Below are positions 45,501-56,471 of a DNA stretch of 64,000 nt, in pieces. The notes below the pieces were generated by a model. The model was not told the origin of the DNA and did not search any database. It worked only from the letters and a program-made list of their open reading frames with translations. Origin of the DNA: Clarkia xantiana subsp. parviflora (lineage: Eukaryota > Streptophyta > Magnoliopsida > Myrtales > Onagraceae). The DNA lies in the NCBI GenBank assembly GCA_036873135.1, contig JAPTYO010000022.1:5638979-5702978 (forward strand). The letters run 5' to 3'. The translations under genes were made by a program, and so were the position numbers. Within the stretch, counting starts at the first letter, position 1; each line of letters starts with the position of its first letter.

Positions 45501-45809
45501 GCACGTATGCGCTTAATAACTGCGAGACACTACAACAGGAAACTGAAAGAAAGACAATTCCATGTGGGCGAGATGGTGTGGAGAAGGAATGAATTCTCGC
45601 ACTTAGATCAAATCAACAAGTTATCTCCAAAGTGGGAAGGCCCATACAAGATTGTCTCAGTCCCTTATGTTAGCGCATACCGCCTCCAAGATACAGAAGG
45701 CAACATCCTTCCAAACACATTCAACGGGGGGGCACTTGAAGAAATTCCACGGTTGAAGGAAGAACATTATATTACAAAGGATCTATTGTATCAAGCTCTT
45801 TTGTCTTAA
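42516..45809 (+). pseudogene. pol: X2 pol: RT, RNase H, second RNase H, integrase
   Basis: One frame of about 1097 codons with only two stops, TAG 44898-44900 and TGA 45072-45074, both in the integrase. RT: QTWVANPVLVPKPNGKMRMC, EYRDLNNACPKDSYPLPRID, AYSGYYQIPM, catalytic EAYVDDMVVKS (about 43186-43215). RNase H 1: VYYVSKILAKYEVNY and TDQPLKHILSKPNMSG. Second RNase H: MYTYGSSNVEGSGAGF (about 44056), in which the usual D of YTDGS is Y, a likely loss of a catalytic acid; NNEAEYEALITGLRIAKG and ENQEADALSKFAQG. Integrase: HEGARSLIRKALGLGYYWPT, VAIDYFSKWIEAKAL, ISDNGPQF, HAQTNGQVESANKIV, and SPKWEGPYKIVSVPY near the end. The best preserved pol in the window. Confidence 0.9.
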
Positions 45810-46994
45810 ACTCTTATATAAAAAGGGGAGATTTATTAACTCCAAGTTTGTTTACAATCATGTAATCACATCAATCATTTAATAAAGTCAATTTACTCTC
45901 GTAGGTACCTTCCCACATTATGCACTATACTCTGGATTAACAACAAGTAGCAAACAACGTGCATACTACTCATATCAACAAAATCATCACGCCATGCAAC
46001 TTATAATAGGCGACATCAACAAGTTCATCTTCAACAAATTCAAAGTAATATTCACTCAAAAGCAACATCATGCAATGCTCCAAAAGTGACATGGTGCAAT
46101 GTCCTCCTTGAAAGGATAAAACCACGTTCGCATCTATCAAAAGTAACATGTTGTGACACCCTTTACAAAAGGGCAATCCCCATGTTTACTTCTAAAAAAT
46201 GGCATGTTGTGAAATCCTTCGGGCAAATCCTCATGTTCATAGCCATTCCCTGAATAAAAACAGGATGCGGCAATGCATTATGGGACTGATCACCCCATCG
46301 TGGCGGAAATCCTCTTCATAGAGGACAACCCCACACACTAAAAGTATGGATACTCTCTTAAGGGTTCATACACCATGAAGACTTAGGCCCGAAAAGGGAT
46401 AGCTTCATGTTATACGCTTTTTAAAGCAAACCTTGTACAAAACTCATCAAACTTACAAGTCGAGTCTTGTATAACGTTATCTTGCTCTTTAGCATTTAAC
46501 GCAAAAACATCAAAATAAACAAGAAGTATCTTGCAACAACGTCGCCTTAGAGTGGAACTAAGAGACGGTATAAACTTAAGTCTTGCTTCGTCAAGACAAC
46601 ACTACTACATGTCAAGTGCCAGTGCCGAGTGCCAAGTGCCAAGTGCCCGCGCCGAGTACATTACTACTTACAACACAACAAGTACCTAGTGTACGCATCT
46701 TGCCATGCCTTGAAATCTAACCAAGAGAGGCATTCATAACACTCAACAATACGCGACATACAGTCACAACTACGGACATCATGTTCATCATCTAAGGATA
46801 TCTATCCTATCTTCCAAGACCAAAGCATACGGGCATCATAGATAACTCAAGGTATGAAATATTACTAACAAGTTATCACATGATTATTATTATTGAAAAC
46901 AGGTCCAAAGGACGAAGCACCATACAAGCAAACATACCATCACCTCCAAAGGACTAAGACAGCATGTCCAGGAAATCAACACCAAGTTCAAACA
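45810..46994 (+). other. X2 non-coding DNA after pol
   Basis: From about 45900 it is a close copy of X1 36390-37388. No supported gene or RNA. Confidence 0.65.
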
Positions 46995-47618
46995 TCAACT
47001 CAAAGATACATGAGAAGTCCCACTATCCCCAGTAAGCTGTGGAACAACATCCATAAGCTCGGGAGGAGTAACAACGACATCAGCACCTCCTCCATCTTCA
47101 ATCATATCATATGCGGTTACATCAAGCCCTAAAGTGTGCAATGCCTTAAGATAGTTAACGGCATAATCAGAACAAGGCCCAAGCTTGTCAAAAGGAAAGT
47201 TGGGGGCAAGCGCGTTGACACGACGAAAGTAACCCTCAGCACGCTTTCCCATCATGGTATCAGTTATCTTCTTAGCTGCAAGACTAAAAGTAGGAGTACT
47301 CAAATACTGGGAAAAACTCGCTTCAATTCCAAGCGCATAATGTTCCTCACTTGCGGCAATCAAGGCAGCCTCTCGAGATGGGATGTCATCAGAAATCTGT
47401 TTCTCAAGCGCAATCATCTCAGCTTCAAGATCAGAAATTCGAGTCTCCTACACCTGATACTTGGTCTCGGAATCAACTATCTTCAAGCCAAGTGCACACA
47501 CCTTCTCCTTAGAACGAGCAAGTTCAAGACTAACGGTGTTACATCTGTTGACAGCAGCTCTTCTAGCACTAACAAGCTCCACAACATACGACGACATATT
47601 AACCATCTGAGACACAGC
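46995..47618 (-). pseudogene. X2 antisense gene, coiled-coil C-terminal exon
   Basis: On the minus strand it starts after acceptor GATTTTCAG with AVSQMVNMSSYVVELVSARR, has one TAG at 47448-47450, and continues to the stop at 46995. It shares RVNALAPNFPFDKLGP with X1 and has a longer acidic tail (IEDGGGADVVVTPPEL). Confidence 0.6.
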
Positions 47619-47710
47619 CTGAAAATCATACAAGAACACAAGGCCATAAACATTACACAACAAAGACGTACGACACGAAAATTATCAAGGAATAGAACTT
47701 GTTAACTTAC
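47619..47710 (-). other. Predicted intron of X2 antisense gene
   Basis: 92 bp on the minus strand, donor CCT-GTAAGT, acceptor GATTTTCAG. Same position and phase as X1 37980-38069; the donor here is the consensus. Confidence 0.65.
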
Positions 47711-47960
47711 AGGAGCAAAGTTAGCCAAAGCATGTTCAACACACTCTTCGGCTTCTTCATCAGTCCTCGGAAAAGCACGTCGATCGCCTTGAGGCACACT
47801 CCTATGCAGCACACAAACGCCAACCTCCGGCATATTAAGTTTCGCCTCCTTAGGAAAGCGAAGACCACCCCTACCAAGAGGTTTCCAAGCATCACCAGAT
47901 ATATCACCTTCCAAGGGACGAAGAAGATGATCACGCTTCAAAGATGGGATCACTGCAAGG
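47711..47960 (-). CDS. X2 antisense gene, exon before the conserved intron
   Basis: A minus-strand open segment with GDISGDAWKPLGRGGLRFPK, then VCVLHRSVPQGDRRAFPRTD and EEAEECVEHALANFAP. The upstream end near 47960 is uncertain. Confidence 0.5.
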
Positions 47961-48360
47961 AAAAGATAAAGAATAAAAACCAAGTGTTAAAAATCAGAGT
48001 ATAATGAGAAATGCGAAGTACATCTCATACCAACAGACAAGGAGCGATCCTCTGCGAGTCGATCTCTCGACTGGGGGGGCAGAAGATACCATCGTACATT
48101 CAGTGACTTCCTTTCCCTTATCAAAGGTGGAGGGAGGAAGGGCAGCATTCGCCCTTACACGCTTAGGATCACTCGAGACATGCGACACCACCTCGAATCG
48201 CTTGACAGGAAGTTGATAATCATCCACGGAAACATCAAGAGCAGGGGAACGTACTGGATAATCAAAAAAGACAAAACAAATGATGAGTTAAAGAAATAAA
48301 AGATAAGGAAAAAGTTACAAGGAAAAACATCTTACCCATGAGCCCCTTTCCGCGGCCATA

Positions 48361-48576
48361 TCAAGAAGTCACGGGGGCAGCAAGAACAAGTGATGAAGCG
48401 GACGTCTCGGATGGAGGAGTGTTGCGAATAGACTCCGCGTGTAAGGAAGAGTTCTTACCAATAAAACAGTCTACAAGGATGATATAAGCAAGGTTACGAG
48501 GACCATCAATATGTAACTCGTCACCAACATCTGAACATAATGTCACTCGCGAAACAGGGATAGAAGACTTACTCAT
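48361..48576 (-). pseudogene. X2 antisense gene, N-terminal remnant
   Basis: Starts MSKSSIPVSRVTLCSDVGDE, nearly identical to X1 39389 onward, but after about 20 codons it runs into unrelated sequence and stops. The transposon-associated domain present in X1 is deleted. Confidence 0.6.
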
Positions 48577-48949
48577 AGTAACCGCGGCAAGAAGACTAAC
48601 TCTGAAAAGAAAACTCCATAACTTGGAATCCTGAAAATTACAAACGACAAATCAATCAGGGTGCGAGCACTATGTATGTACACACATGTCGACATGGATA
48701 TAAGATTACAAGGGCGAAATATTTTCTAAGTGTTTTGTTCAAGATGACAGTCAACATATTGCAAGCGGACATCATGCTACTATGTGTCAAGCATATTACC
48801 AAGTGTTAGCATACAACAAGGTGCTGGCATACAACCTGCGTTTACATCAAGCATATGGATACAGCGTACATAGCCAGGGATAGAGAAAAAATTCTAAGTA
48901 TGGGGGCAAGTGCGCACATACAAGTACGTACATACATGTCTACAAGGAT

Positions 48950-50140
48950 GCATGTCGACAAGTGAAGAATATTTTCTAAGTATTTCCATGTACGTACATA
49001 CATGTTGACAAGGATGCATGTCGAAAAGTGAAGAATATTTTCTAAGTATTTCCATGTACGTACATACATGTCGACATGGATGCATGTCGACAAGTGAAGA
49101 ATATTTTCTAAGTATTTCCATGTACATACATACATGTCGAAAAGTGAAGAATATTTTCTAAGTATTTCAATGTACGTACATACATGTCGACAAGGATGCA
49201 TGTTGACAAGTGAAGAATATTTTCTAAGTATTTCCATGTACGTACATACATGTCGACAAGTGAAGAATATTTTCTAAGTATTTCCATGTACGTACATACA
49301 TGTCGACAAGGTTGCATGTCGACAAGTGAAGAATATTTTCTAAGTATTTCCATGTACGTACATACATGTCGACAAGTGAAGAATATTTTCTAAGTATTTC
49401 CATGTACGTACATACATGTCGACAAGGATGCATGTCGACAAGTGAAGAATATTTTCTAAGTATTTCCATGTACGTACATACATGTCGACAAGTGAAGAAT
49501 ATTTTCTAAGTATTTCCATGTACGTACATACATGTCGACAAGGATGCATGTCGACAAGTGAAGAATATTTTCTAAGTATTTCCATGTACGTACATACATG
49601 TCGACAATGATGCATGTCGACAAGTGAAGAATATTTTCTAAGTATTTCCATGTACGTACATACATGTCGACAAGAAATGGATGCTTTCCGCTTGAAGGCA
49701 AGTGAAGATGTGGCATCAGAGTCCTCCTTCCTATTAGAAAGAGCAGGAGATTTGTCGACAAGTGAAGAATATTTTCTAAGTATTTCCATGTACGTACATA
49801 CATGTCGACAAGTGAAGAATATTTTCTAAGTATTTCCATGTACGTACATACATGTCGACAATGATGCATGTCGACAAGTGAAGAATATTTTCTTAGTATT
49901 TCCATGTACGTACATACATGTCGACAAGTGAAGAATATTTTCTAAGTATTTCCATGTACGTACATACATGTCGACAAGTGAAGAATATTTTCTAAGTATT
50001 TCCATGTACGTACATACATGTCGAAAAGGATGCATGTCGACAAGTGAAGAATATTTTTTAAGTATTTCCATGTACGTACTTACATGTCGACAATGATGCA
50101 TGTCGACAAGTGAAGAATATTTTCTAAGTGTTTCCATTCT
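48950..50140 (+). repeat. Expanded 50/66-bp tandem array in X2
   Basis: Nineteen units with core GAAGAATATTTTCTAAGTAT and TTCCATGTACGTACATACATG. Distances between cores are mostly 50 or 66 bp; the longer form has an extra GACAAGGATGCATGTC-type segment. The units contain palindromic words GTACGTAC and GTCGAC. Overlapping minus-strand frames only translate the repeat. A foreign segment of about 84 bp interrupts at 49674-49757. Confidence 0.9.
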
Positions 50141-50397
50141 ATACATGATGCTCAACGTACATTGCCTAAGCTATCATTACCAACATACAAACATTGACGG
50201 CCACATACGTACAACTACCGATCATCAACATCGAGCATACTAAAACAACGGCTAACGCATGGAACAACATGTCGGCAATGAACACTATGCATAAGGGAAG
50301 TATAACGATTCATTTACACTTTTCTAAAATTTTCAGTACTTAGAAAAAGTTTGGTCGATTTTGGGCTAAGTATTCTAATGCATTTTATCAAACACAT

Positions 50398-51353
50398 TGT
50401 AAACACCTAATTTTGGTACGCACGACACGTATATAACACGTTCAAAAATGTTATGTGTAACGCGTTTAAAAAAGGAAATATTTAAATATAGAAAGTCAAA
50501 GGGTTGCTAAAGATAGGTTTAGCTTAAATTAGGATTGTATATATGCATTAAATATCATGTAATATTCAGAAAATATATATTATATATTTATGACAATTTT
50601 CATAAATATATATATGTAATTTTCGGAATAATTAATGTGTATATTTAGGTAAATGTGTTTTCCTAATATTGTGACCTAATTTAGCTATAAAAGGGCACCT
50701 ACTATCAATGTAAATGGCACACCACAACAATAATACTACATCAGATTTTGGAACCCGTGCAGATTTGTCTTCTAGTGAATTTTTTTTATTAGTTAATTTT
50801 CTGTTTTTATTTATTTATTATTTTGTATATTGGTGTTTGTTTAGTCATATACCAGTAGTTCTAGTTTAATTACATGTTGTAACACTATCTATTTTATTAT
50901 TTTTATTTTTATAACTGTTATATCAGTAGACTTAATTTGACATAAATAGTTTGAATTTGATTAGTTTAGATTAATTAGGCGATAAAAGTTAATTATGTAT
51001 ATTCATCATGTTAGTTTGTATTGATTTAATTGTGTATGATAATTGTTAATATTATTTGATTTTATTGTTGTGCATGCTCAAAATTGATTTATATTTAATT
51101 AATAATGAAATTGGCAAATTAAGTGAATTGAGTACCGAAAGGGCGTAGTTAAAAATTATATTTTTAATTCGTAACAGAACCCCCGAACTCGAATTTCTGA
51201 TCGTAGATCGATTTTAGACCTGGGTATTTAATTCATTATCTATCTAGGTGATTTAGGATTCTAGTTAGCCTAATAATTAACTAGTGGCGACTCTTTCCAA
51301 AATTGCACGTTTTCAAAACGTATATCGTCGTAGGTCAGATTTTAGGTCCGACA
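50398..51353 (+). repeat. Y 5' LTR
   Basis: 956 bp, TGTAAACACC to GTCCGACA. TATA box TATAAAA at 50686-50692. AT-rich. Confidence 0.9.
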
Positions 51354-51356
51354 ATT

Positions 51357-51375
51357 TGGCGACTCTGCTGGGGAC
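51357..51375 (+). other. Y primer-binding site
   Basis: TGGCGACTCTGCTGGGGAC, three bases after the LTR end. From memory, Ogre elements use tRNA-Arg with a site of this kind. Confidence 0.7.
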
Positions 51376-51739
51376 TTAGAGGGTTCAGGCTCAATATATT
51401 CCCTTATTGCCATTCTTTTTGAGTTTTTATATTTTATTATCTTCACCATTCTAACTTTGTTTTTTTGTGTGACAGGTACATTTTTTAGAGTTACAATTAA
51501 CATTTTTCTTTTTGTGGCATTATTTGAACTCGCACACACCACTTTAGTTTAATACCCAAAATGCCTAAAACCCAGGGCAACTAGGAACCCCGGAGAGTTA
51601 GTAAGGGTACGATCGCGTGGCCGAGCCGCCGGAACGACTCAGAACAACTCCACTCGCTTGTGAAGGTCCTGTGATCCCTGTGATGGGGAGAGGAAACCAC
51701 CTTGTCGGGAGCCTATCAGTGGAACCTACCTTGTAGAGC

Positions 51740-52860
51740 AAAGCCACACTCTTTTTTTACCCTCCTAACATGTCGTGTTTTATCAGTTTTTTTTTTTGTA
51801 AAGAGGTTATCATGTAAATTGTAAGTTTTTTCTAACTGTGTAACTTTATTTCTCATGCATTCATCTCATTGTATTTTAAAAAAACAAATTTTTTTTTTCA
51901 GCTAAGTAGTTAGTCATTTAGTTGTAGAAGTTTTCTTTCCAAACATGCATTTCGTATGCATTGTTTTTTTTTAAAAAAAACCTCTTACCTGAATTTTTTA
52001 TTTATTTCATTCTTGCGTTTCATACGCATTATTTAAAAAAAAAAAACTTTTCAGGTAAGTTGTAATTTTGGAAAGTGCGTCGCATATGTGGTGCCTTTAA
52101 AAAAACATGTTAGGAAAAATTGTAATTCCTCTTTAGCTATTAGAGCTTCTAATTTCGAACGTGCATTCCCTATGCATCATTTCAAAAACTTTTTACATGA
52201 ATTGTTTTATTTTTAATAATGCATCCAGTATGCATTAATTTTTAAAAATTTTTTTTAGATAAATCGTAAGCTCTCTTAGTTTTAGGGCTCTTTGTTTAAA
52301 AAAACCTTTTACCTGATTTTGTTTTTTTTAAAAAAAAAGATGTGCATCTCATATGTGTTATTTTCGAAAAAATTTCAGATAAATTGTAATTTTTCTTAGT
52401 TGTAGAACTTTTATTTTTAAGTTCGCATATTGTATTTATTTTGTGCATCTCATATGCATTCATTTAAAAAAACTTTTCATTTTTTTTTGAGCAACCAAGA
52501 TGTTTTTTTTTTCCTTTTAAAAAAAAAAAAATAAAAAAAAATTCAGGTAATTTGTAAGTTTTCTCAACTGTAGAACTTTCATTTCAAGTATGCATCTCAT
52601 GTATATCTCATAGGCATTGTTTTAGGAAAAACGATACTTTAGATAGATTTTAAATCTTCTCTTAGTTGTTAAGCTCTTAATTCCAAACATGCATTGCATT
52701 TGCATTATTTTTAAAAAACTTTACTTGGATTTTTCATTTTGTACATTCCATATGTATCATTCAGGTAAACTGGTTGTAAGTTGTAAACTTCCTTAACAGT
52801 TGAACTTTAACTTTCGAGCATGCATGAGCATTAAAAAAAAAAAACCCAAAGTGTCATTCA
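51740..52860 (+). repeat. Y repeat zone 1: poly-A/T with GCAT words
   Basis: About nine degenerate units of 100-150 bp, each with a TTGTAAGTTTTCT-like segment, GCATnnCATATGCATT and a run of T then A. A51340-51740 is a leader with no gene. No coding capacity. Confidence 0.7.
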
Positions 52861-54380
52861 TTTTTTATCTGAGGTGTATTACACTTTTTCGACAAGATCT
52901 TCATTTCAACCTTCGCATGAGCTAGCGCTTTGAAAAAGAGATTTGATTCTGATTTTGATTCTTTGAAAAAATAGTTTAATGTTTAGTTGAGTGTGACTAT
53001 TCGAGCTTAAACAAAGGGCGAGAAAATCCTTTAAAAAAAGCATCATTTTAAATATCTAGCGTGCGTTCGAGCCAGATAGTGCACTCAGCGAACTCATTAA
53101 ACTCCAAGCTAGTGCAAAACACCTTAGATCATAAATTTTGATTCTTTCTGAAATGTAATCAAAATTATGAAATGAATGATATTAGAAGTTTTCCGGAAAA
53201 ATCATGCATGATTCATTTGATTCTTTATACTAACTTTCGTGTCTGGTCTTTTTAGGTACCCTTGGATAGGTATCTGGTACATACGGGTGGTGTCGGCCAA
53301 ATGGGGCAACATTGAAGGAACGTGCAGCCATCCAGTTGCACGAAAAACAAATTGTGCACTCGGGATATCCAACGCTCAGGTACGGTGAATTATACTTGAT
53401 TTTTCCTTAAGGTTTGAGTGTCCCTATTCTTTTTTCAGATCAGACGACCACTTCGACGAGGTCGCAACCACGTGAAATGTGACTGCTCCAAAGAACTTAC
53501 ATGTCAAAATTCCACCTACCATATGTGGAATTCATACGCGTCCCCGAACCAAGTTGTACATCTGTTTTACGGTAAGGTCTAAACCGGTCGGTGGTAACCA
53601 AGGGGCATCTCCTATTGAGATCGGTCATGTCCGGAGATGGGAAAATATCAAGAGATCATTGAGAGTCTCATGAAGATTCAATGTGCTGATCAATGAACAT
53701 TTTGGATGTCAAGCAAAGAAAACATTATTGTTGGTGCCTTCCATCAGAGGTCCAGGGGCATTTACTTTCCGGCAGGTGTTCATATACAAGTTGTGATTTC
53801 TAGATGGAGCAGGAAAATCAGGACATGCAACAGATCCATTCACATATGGAGCAAATTTCCATTAAAGATGTTAGGCACCCAGGTAAGAGAAGTCGTGATC
53901 AATTTTCTCCCCGAAATTTGATTTTTTTTCCTTACTCATTGTGCAGCTCGGATACTCATCCAAATAAAAGCCTCTGAAGAGAACATCTCGTGCACGACCC
54001 TTTGCTCGCCAACCATTCTTGTGTCAGTTGCCGAATTTTTCTCGCGCCATATCTGTGCCCCAATGCGGACTACTCCACGTCATCCATGTGTGTTCATTGG
54101 CCAGGCCATTCATCCTGCATGCGACGAGCCTAACCCGGTAGGTGCTAGCCATGGGGCATCCCCAAACGAGATTGAGCAATAACTGGGGCACTTGAGAAGC
54201 CGAGATTAGAAATCACTGTCTACGTCATCCATTGGTTGTAAGGTCCATCCAGGGCGTCGACACGATCGACATATTTTGACTCAATCAACTGAGTCCTTCT
54301 CTAGAAGATGTTTTGAATTAGAATTTCAGATTTGCCACTAGGGGCATGTACATAATTGTTGTTGATTATTTTCGCTAAAT
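52861..54380. other. Y internal region without recognised genes
   Basis: Short plus-strand frames at 53479-53673 and 53706-53921 have no motif I recognise and no ribosomal or splice context. GGNAACCAnGGGGCATC(T/C)CC occurs twice (about 53594 and 54147), a sign of an old internal duplication of about 550 bp. A decayed gag is possible but cannot be shown. Confidence 0.4.
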
Positions 54381-54439
54381 TTTCGTTTTCAAAAAAAAAA
54401 AAAAAAAAAAAAAGCAAGCAAAAAGGGCAAAAAAAAGAA

Positions 54440-55170
54440 AGCAAAAAAAAAAAAACTTTTTTTTAGGGTCACAGCCGCCCTTTAATTGGCTACCGATAAA
54501 AATAAAGAGAGTGCTCTTGCATATTTTGTGAGAGCAGTGAAGAAATAAGAGGGTCACAGTTGTCCCTAAATCAACTACATATAAAAAGGGTCACAGTCGT
54601 CCCTAAAACGACTACAAAGAAAGGGCCACAGCCACCCTTCAAATGGCTACAGATAAAGAGCGCTCCTGCAACATCAAAAGCAGGAAGTAGGTGAAAGGGC
54701 CACAGCCACCCTCCAAACGGCTACGAATAAAAAAGTGACCCCGCGAACCCTGTGAGGGCGGGAGAATAAAAAGGGCCACAGCCACCCTTAAAATGGCTAC
54801 ACAAAAAGGGTGATCTCGCGAAACCGGTGAGGGCGGGAAAATAAAAGAAAGGGTCACAGTCGTCCCTCAAACGGCTACAGTCAAAAGAGCGATCCCGGAA
54901 CATTGATGGCGGATATTAAGTAAAAAGGCCACAACCACCCTCAAAATGGTTACATACAAAGAGTGTTTCCAGGATCAGAGACGAGGAATGAAGGGCTACA
55001 GCCACCCTCCAAATGGCTACAATCAAAAGAGCTCCCGCAACATTGAAGACGGTGAGAAAAAGGTCACAGCCACCCTCCAAATGGCTACAAATACTCCCGC
55101 ATCGAGGCGGAAAATAAAGTACGGGTCACAGCCACCGTTTGATCGGCTACCATATAAAGAGTGCTTCCGC
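54440..55170 (+). repeat. Y repeat zone 2: GGTCACAGCC...GGCTAC units
   Basis: Eleven units of GGGYCACAGCCACCCTCC and AAATGGCTAC, spaced 35-85 bp, with A/G-rich filler between. In each unit AGCC and GGCT can pair as a small hairpin. Confidence 0.85.
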
Positions 55171-55500
55171 TAGGTAGAAAACTCGAAAGGGCGACCTATG
55201 CAAAATCAGGAAATGAGAGGCATGGTTGCAAGTTCAGGAATTGCAATCATGGCAAAAGGAGAGAAAATAAAAAGCTGAGGGGCACGGTCGGAAATCTCTC
55301 ATTCGGCCGTGGCAAAAGGAGAGAAGAAGAGAAATTCTCAATAACAAAAAAAAAAAAAAACGAGAGAAGAAGAAAAAAGAAAAAAGAAAAGAAAAAAGAG
55401 GAAAAAGATCTCGCTAGGTTGTCGCACAATGCACAATTTAGGCAAAAATTAGGGACAAACACTCATGCGCAAGCGTATTTTCTACGACACAGCGTCTTCC
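55171..55500. other. Y purine-rich segment
   Basis: A/G-rich with long A runs (about 55335-55410). The lysine- and glutamate-rich plus-strand frame follows from composition. Nothing else is seen. Confidence 0.5.
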
Positions 55501-55775
55501 AAACGGCAAGCGGGACGGTTACAGTCTGTTCTCGCGATTCACCATTCAAGGACGAGTAGGACTGTTACAGTCTGTGCCTACGAGTAAACTTCACGGCAAG
55601 CGAGACGGTTACAGTTTGCTCTTGCAGGTCGCATTCCAAAGATGAGTAGGACTGTTACAGTCTGTTCCTACAAGTCAACTTCAGGGCAAACGGGACGGTT
55701 ACAGTCTGTTCTCGCAAGTCACCACTCAAATGATAAGTAGGACTGTTACAGTCTGTTCCTACAAGTCACAACCGA
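55500..55775 (+). repeat. Y repeat zone 3: GTTACAGTCTG units
   Basis: Three double units of about 90 bp: GGGACGGTTACAGTCTGTTC with TCGC alternates with GTAGGACTGTTACAGTCTGT. Confidence 0.85.
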
Positions 55776-55854
55776 CAATTAGGATCTGAAGTTTTCCAGC
55801 TTCCTGAGAGTCAGCCCTGACGAACAAAGCTTTAGTATTCAGCCTTCGCAAGTC

Positions 55855-56345
55855 ACGCCACTAGAGGCACTTCTCCAACGGACGCCACTAGAGGCTCTTC
55901 TCCGATACACGCCACTAGAGGCTTTTCCTTATCGCTCGCCACTGGAGGCATCGTCGATTAAGGGTTTACTTTATTGCACGCCACTGGAGGCTTTTTCTTG
56001 TCGCTTGCCACTGGAGGCATCATCGATCAAGATTTTACTTTACTGCACGCCACTGGAGGCTTTACTTTTCCGCACGCCACTGGAGGCTTTACTTTCTGCA
56101 TCGCCAACGGAGGCACAGCCAACAGGGGCACCGCCGACAGAGGTTCAATTTTCTGCACTACCAATGGAGGCACCGCCAACAGGGGCACCGCCGACGGAGG
56201 TTCTATTTTCTGCACGACCAATGGAGGCACCGCCAACAGGGGCACCGTCGACCAAGGCTTTACTTTTATGCGCTACCAATGGAGGCACTGTGAACGGGGG
56301 CACCGCCGACAGAAGTTTAACTTTTTCGCATCGTTAATAAAGCCA
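55855..56345 (+). repeat. Y repeat zone 4: GCCACTGGAGGC and GGCACCGCC units
   Basis: About six GCCACTRGAGGCTTT units followed by about four longer units with GGAGGCACCGCCAACAGGGG. Frames are open on both strands because the unit lacks stops; no gene is inferred. Confidence 0.8.
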
Positions 56346-56458
56346 AAGGTCACCTTGGAGACTTGAAGACCCGAAAAAAGATATACTTCCTAGCCAAAAT
56401 TAGTGTTTACTCGTCTTTGGACAAACCCCCTCGAATGCATTCTACGGGAGTCCGTCCA

Positions 56459-56471
56459 AAGAGGGGCAAGC
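56459..56471 (+). other. Y polypurine tract
   Basis: AAAGAGGGGCAAG plus C directly before TGTAAACACC. Confidence 0.75.

Noticed and set aside
48950..50140. CRISPR-like array
   Set aside because: Units are contiguous repeats without unique spacers, and the DNA is from a plant.
48842..50155. Long minus-strand open frames with MEILRKYSSLVDMHPCR-like repeats
   Set aside because: They are translations of the 50/66-bp tandem array in several overlapping frames; no start context or conservation independent of the DNA repeat.
54375..54557. Phenylalanine-rich 60-codon minus-strand frame
   Set aside because: It translates poly-A runs.
55161..55559. Lysine- and glutamate-rich 132-codon frame
   Set aside because: Its composition follows from A/G runs; no domain and no conservation seen.
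55974..56366. Glycine-rich repeat protein on the plus strand, with open frames on other frames too
   Set aside because: Open in several frames because the repeat unit lacks stops; it is DNA repeat sequence.
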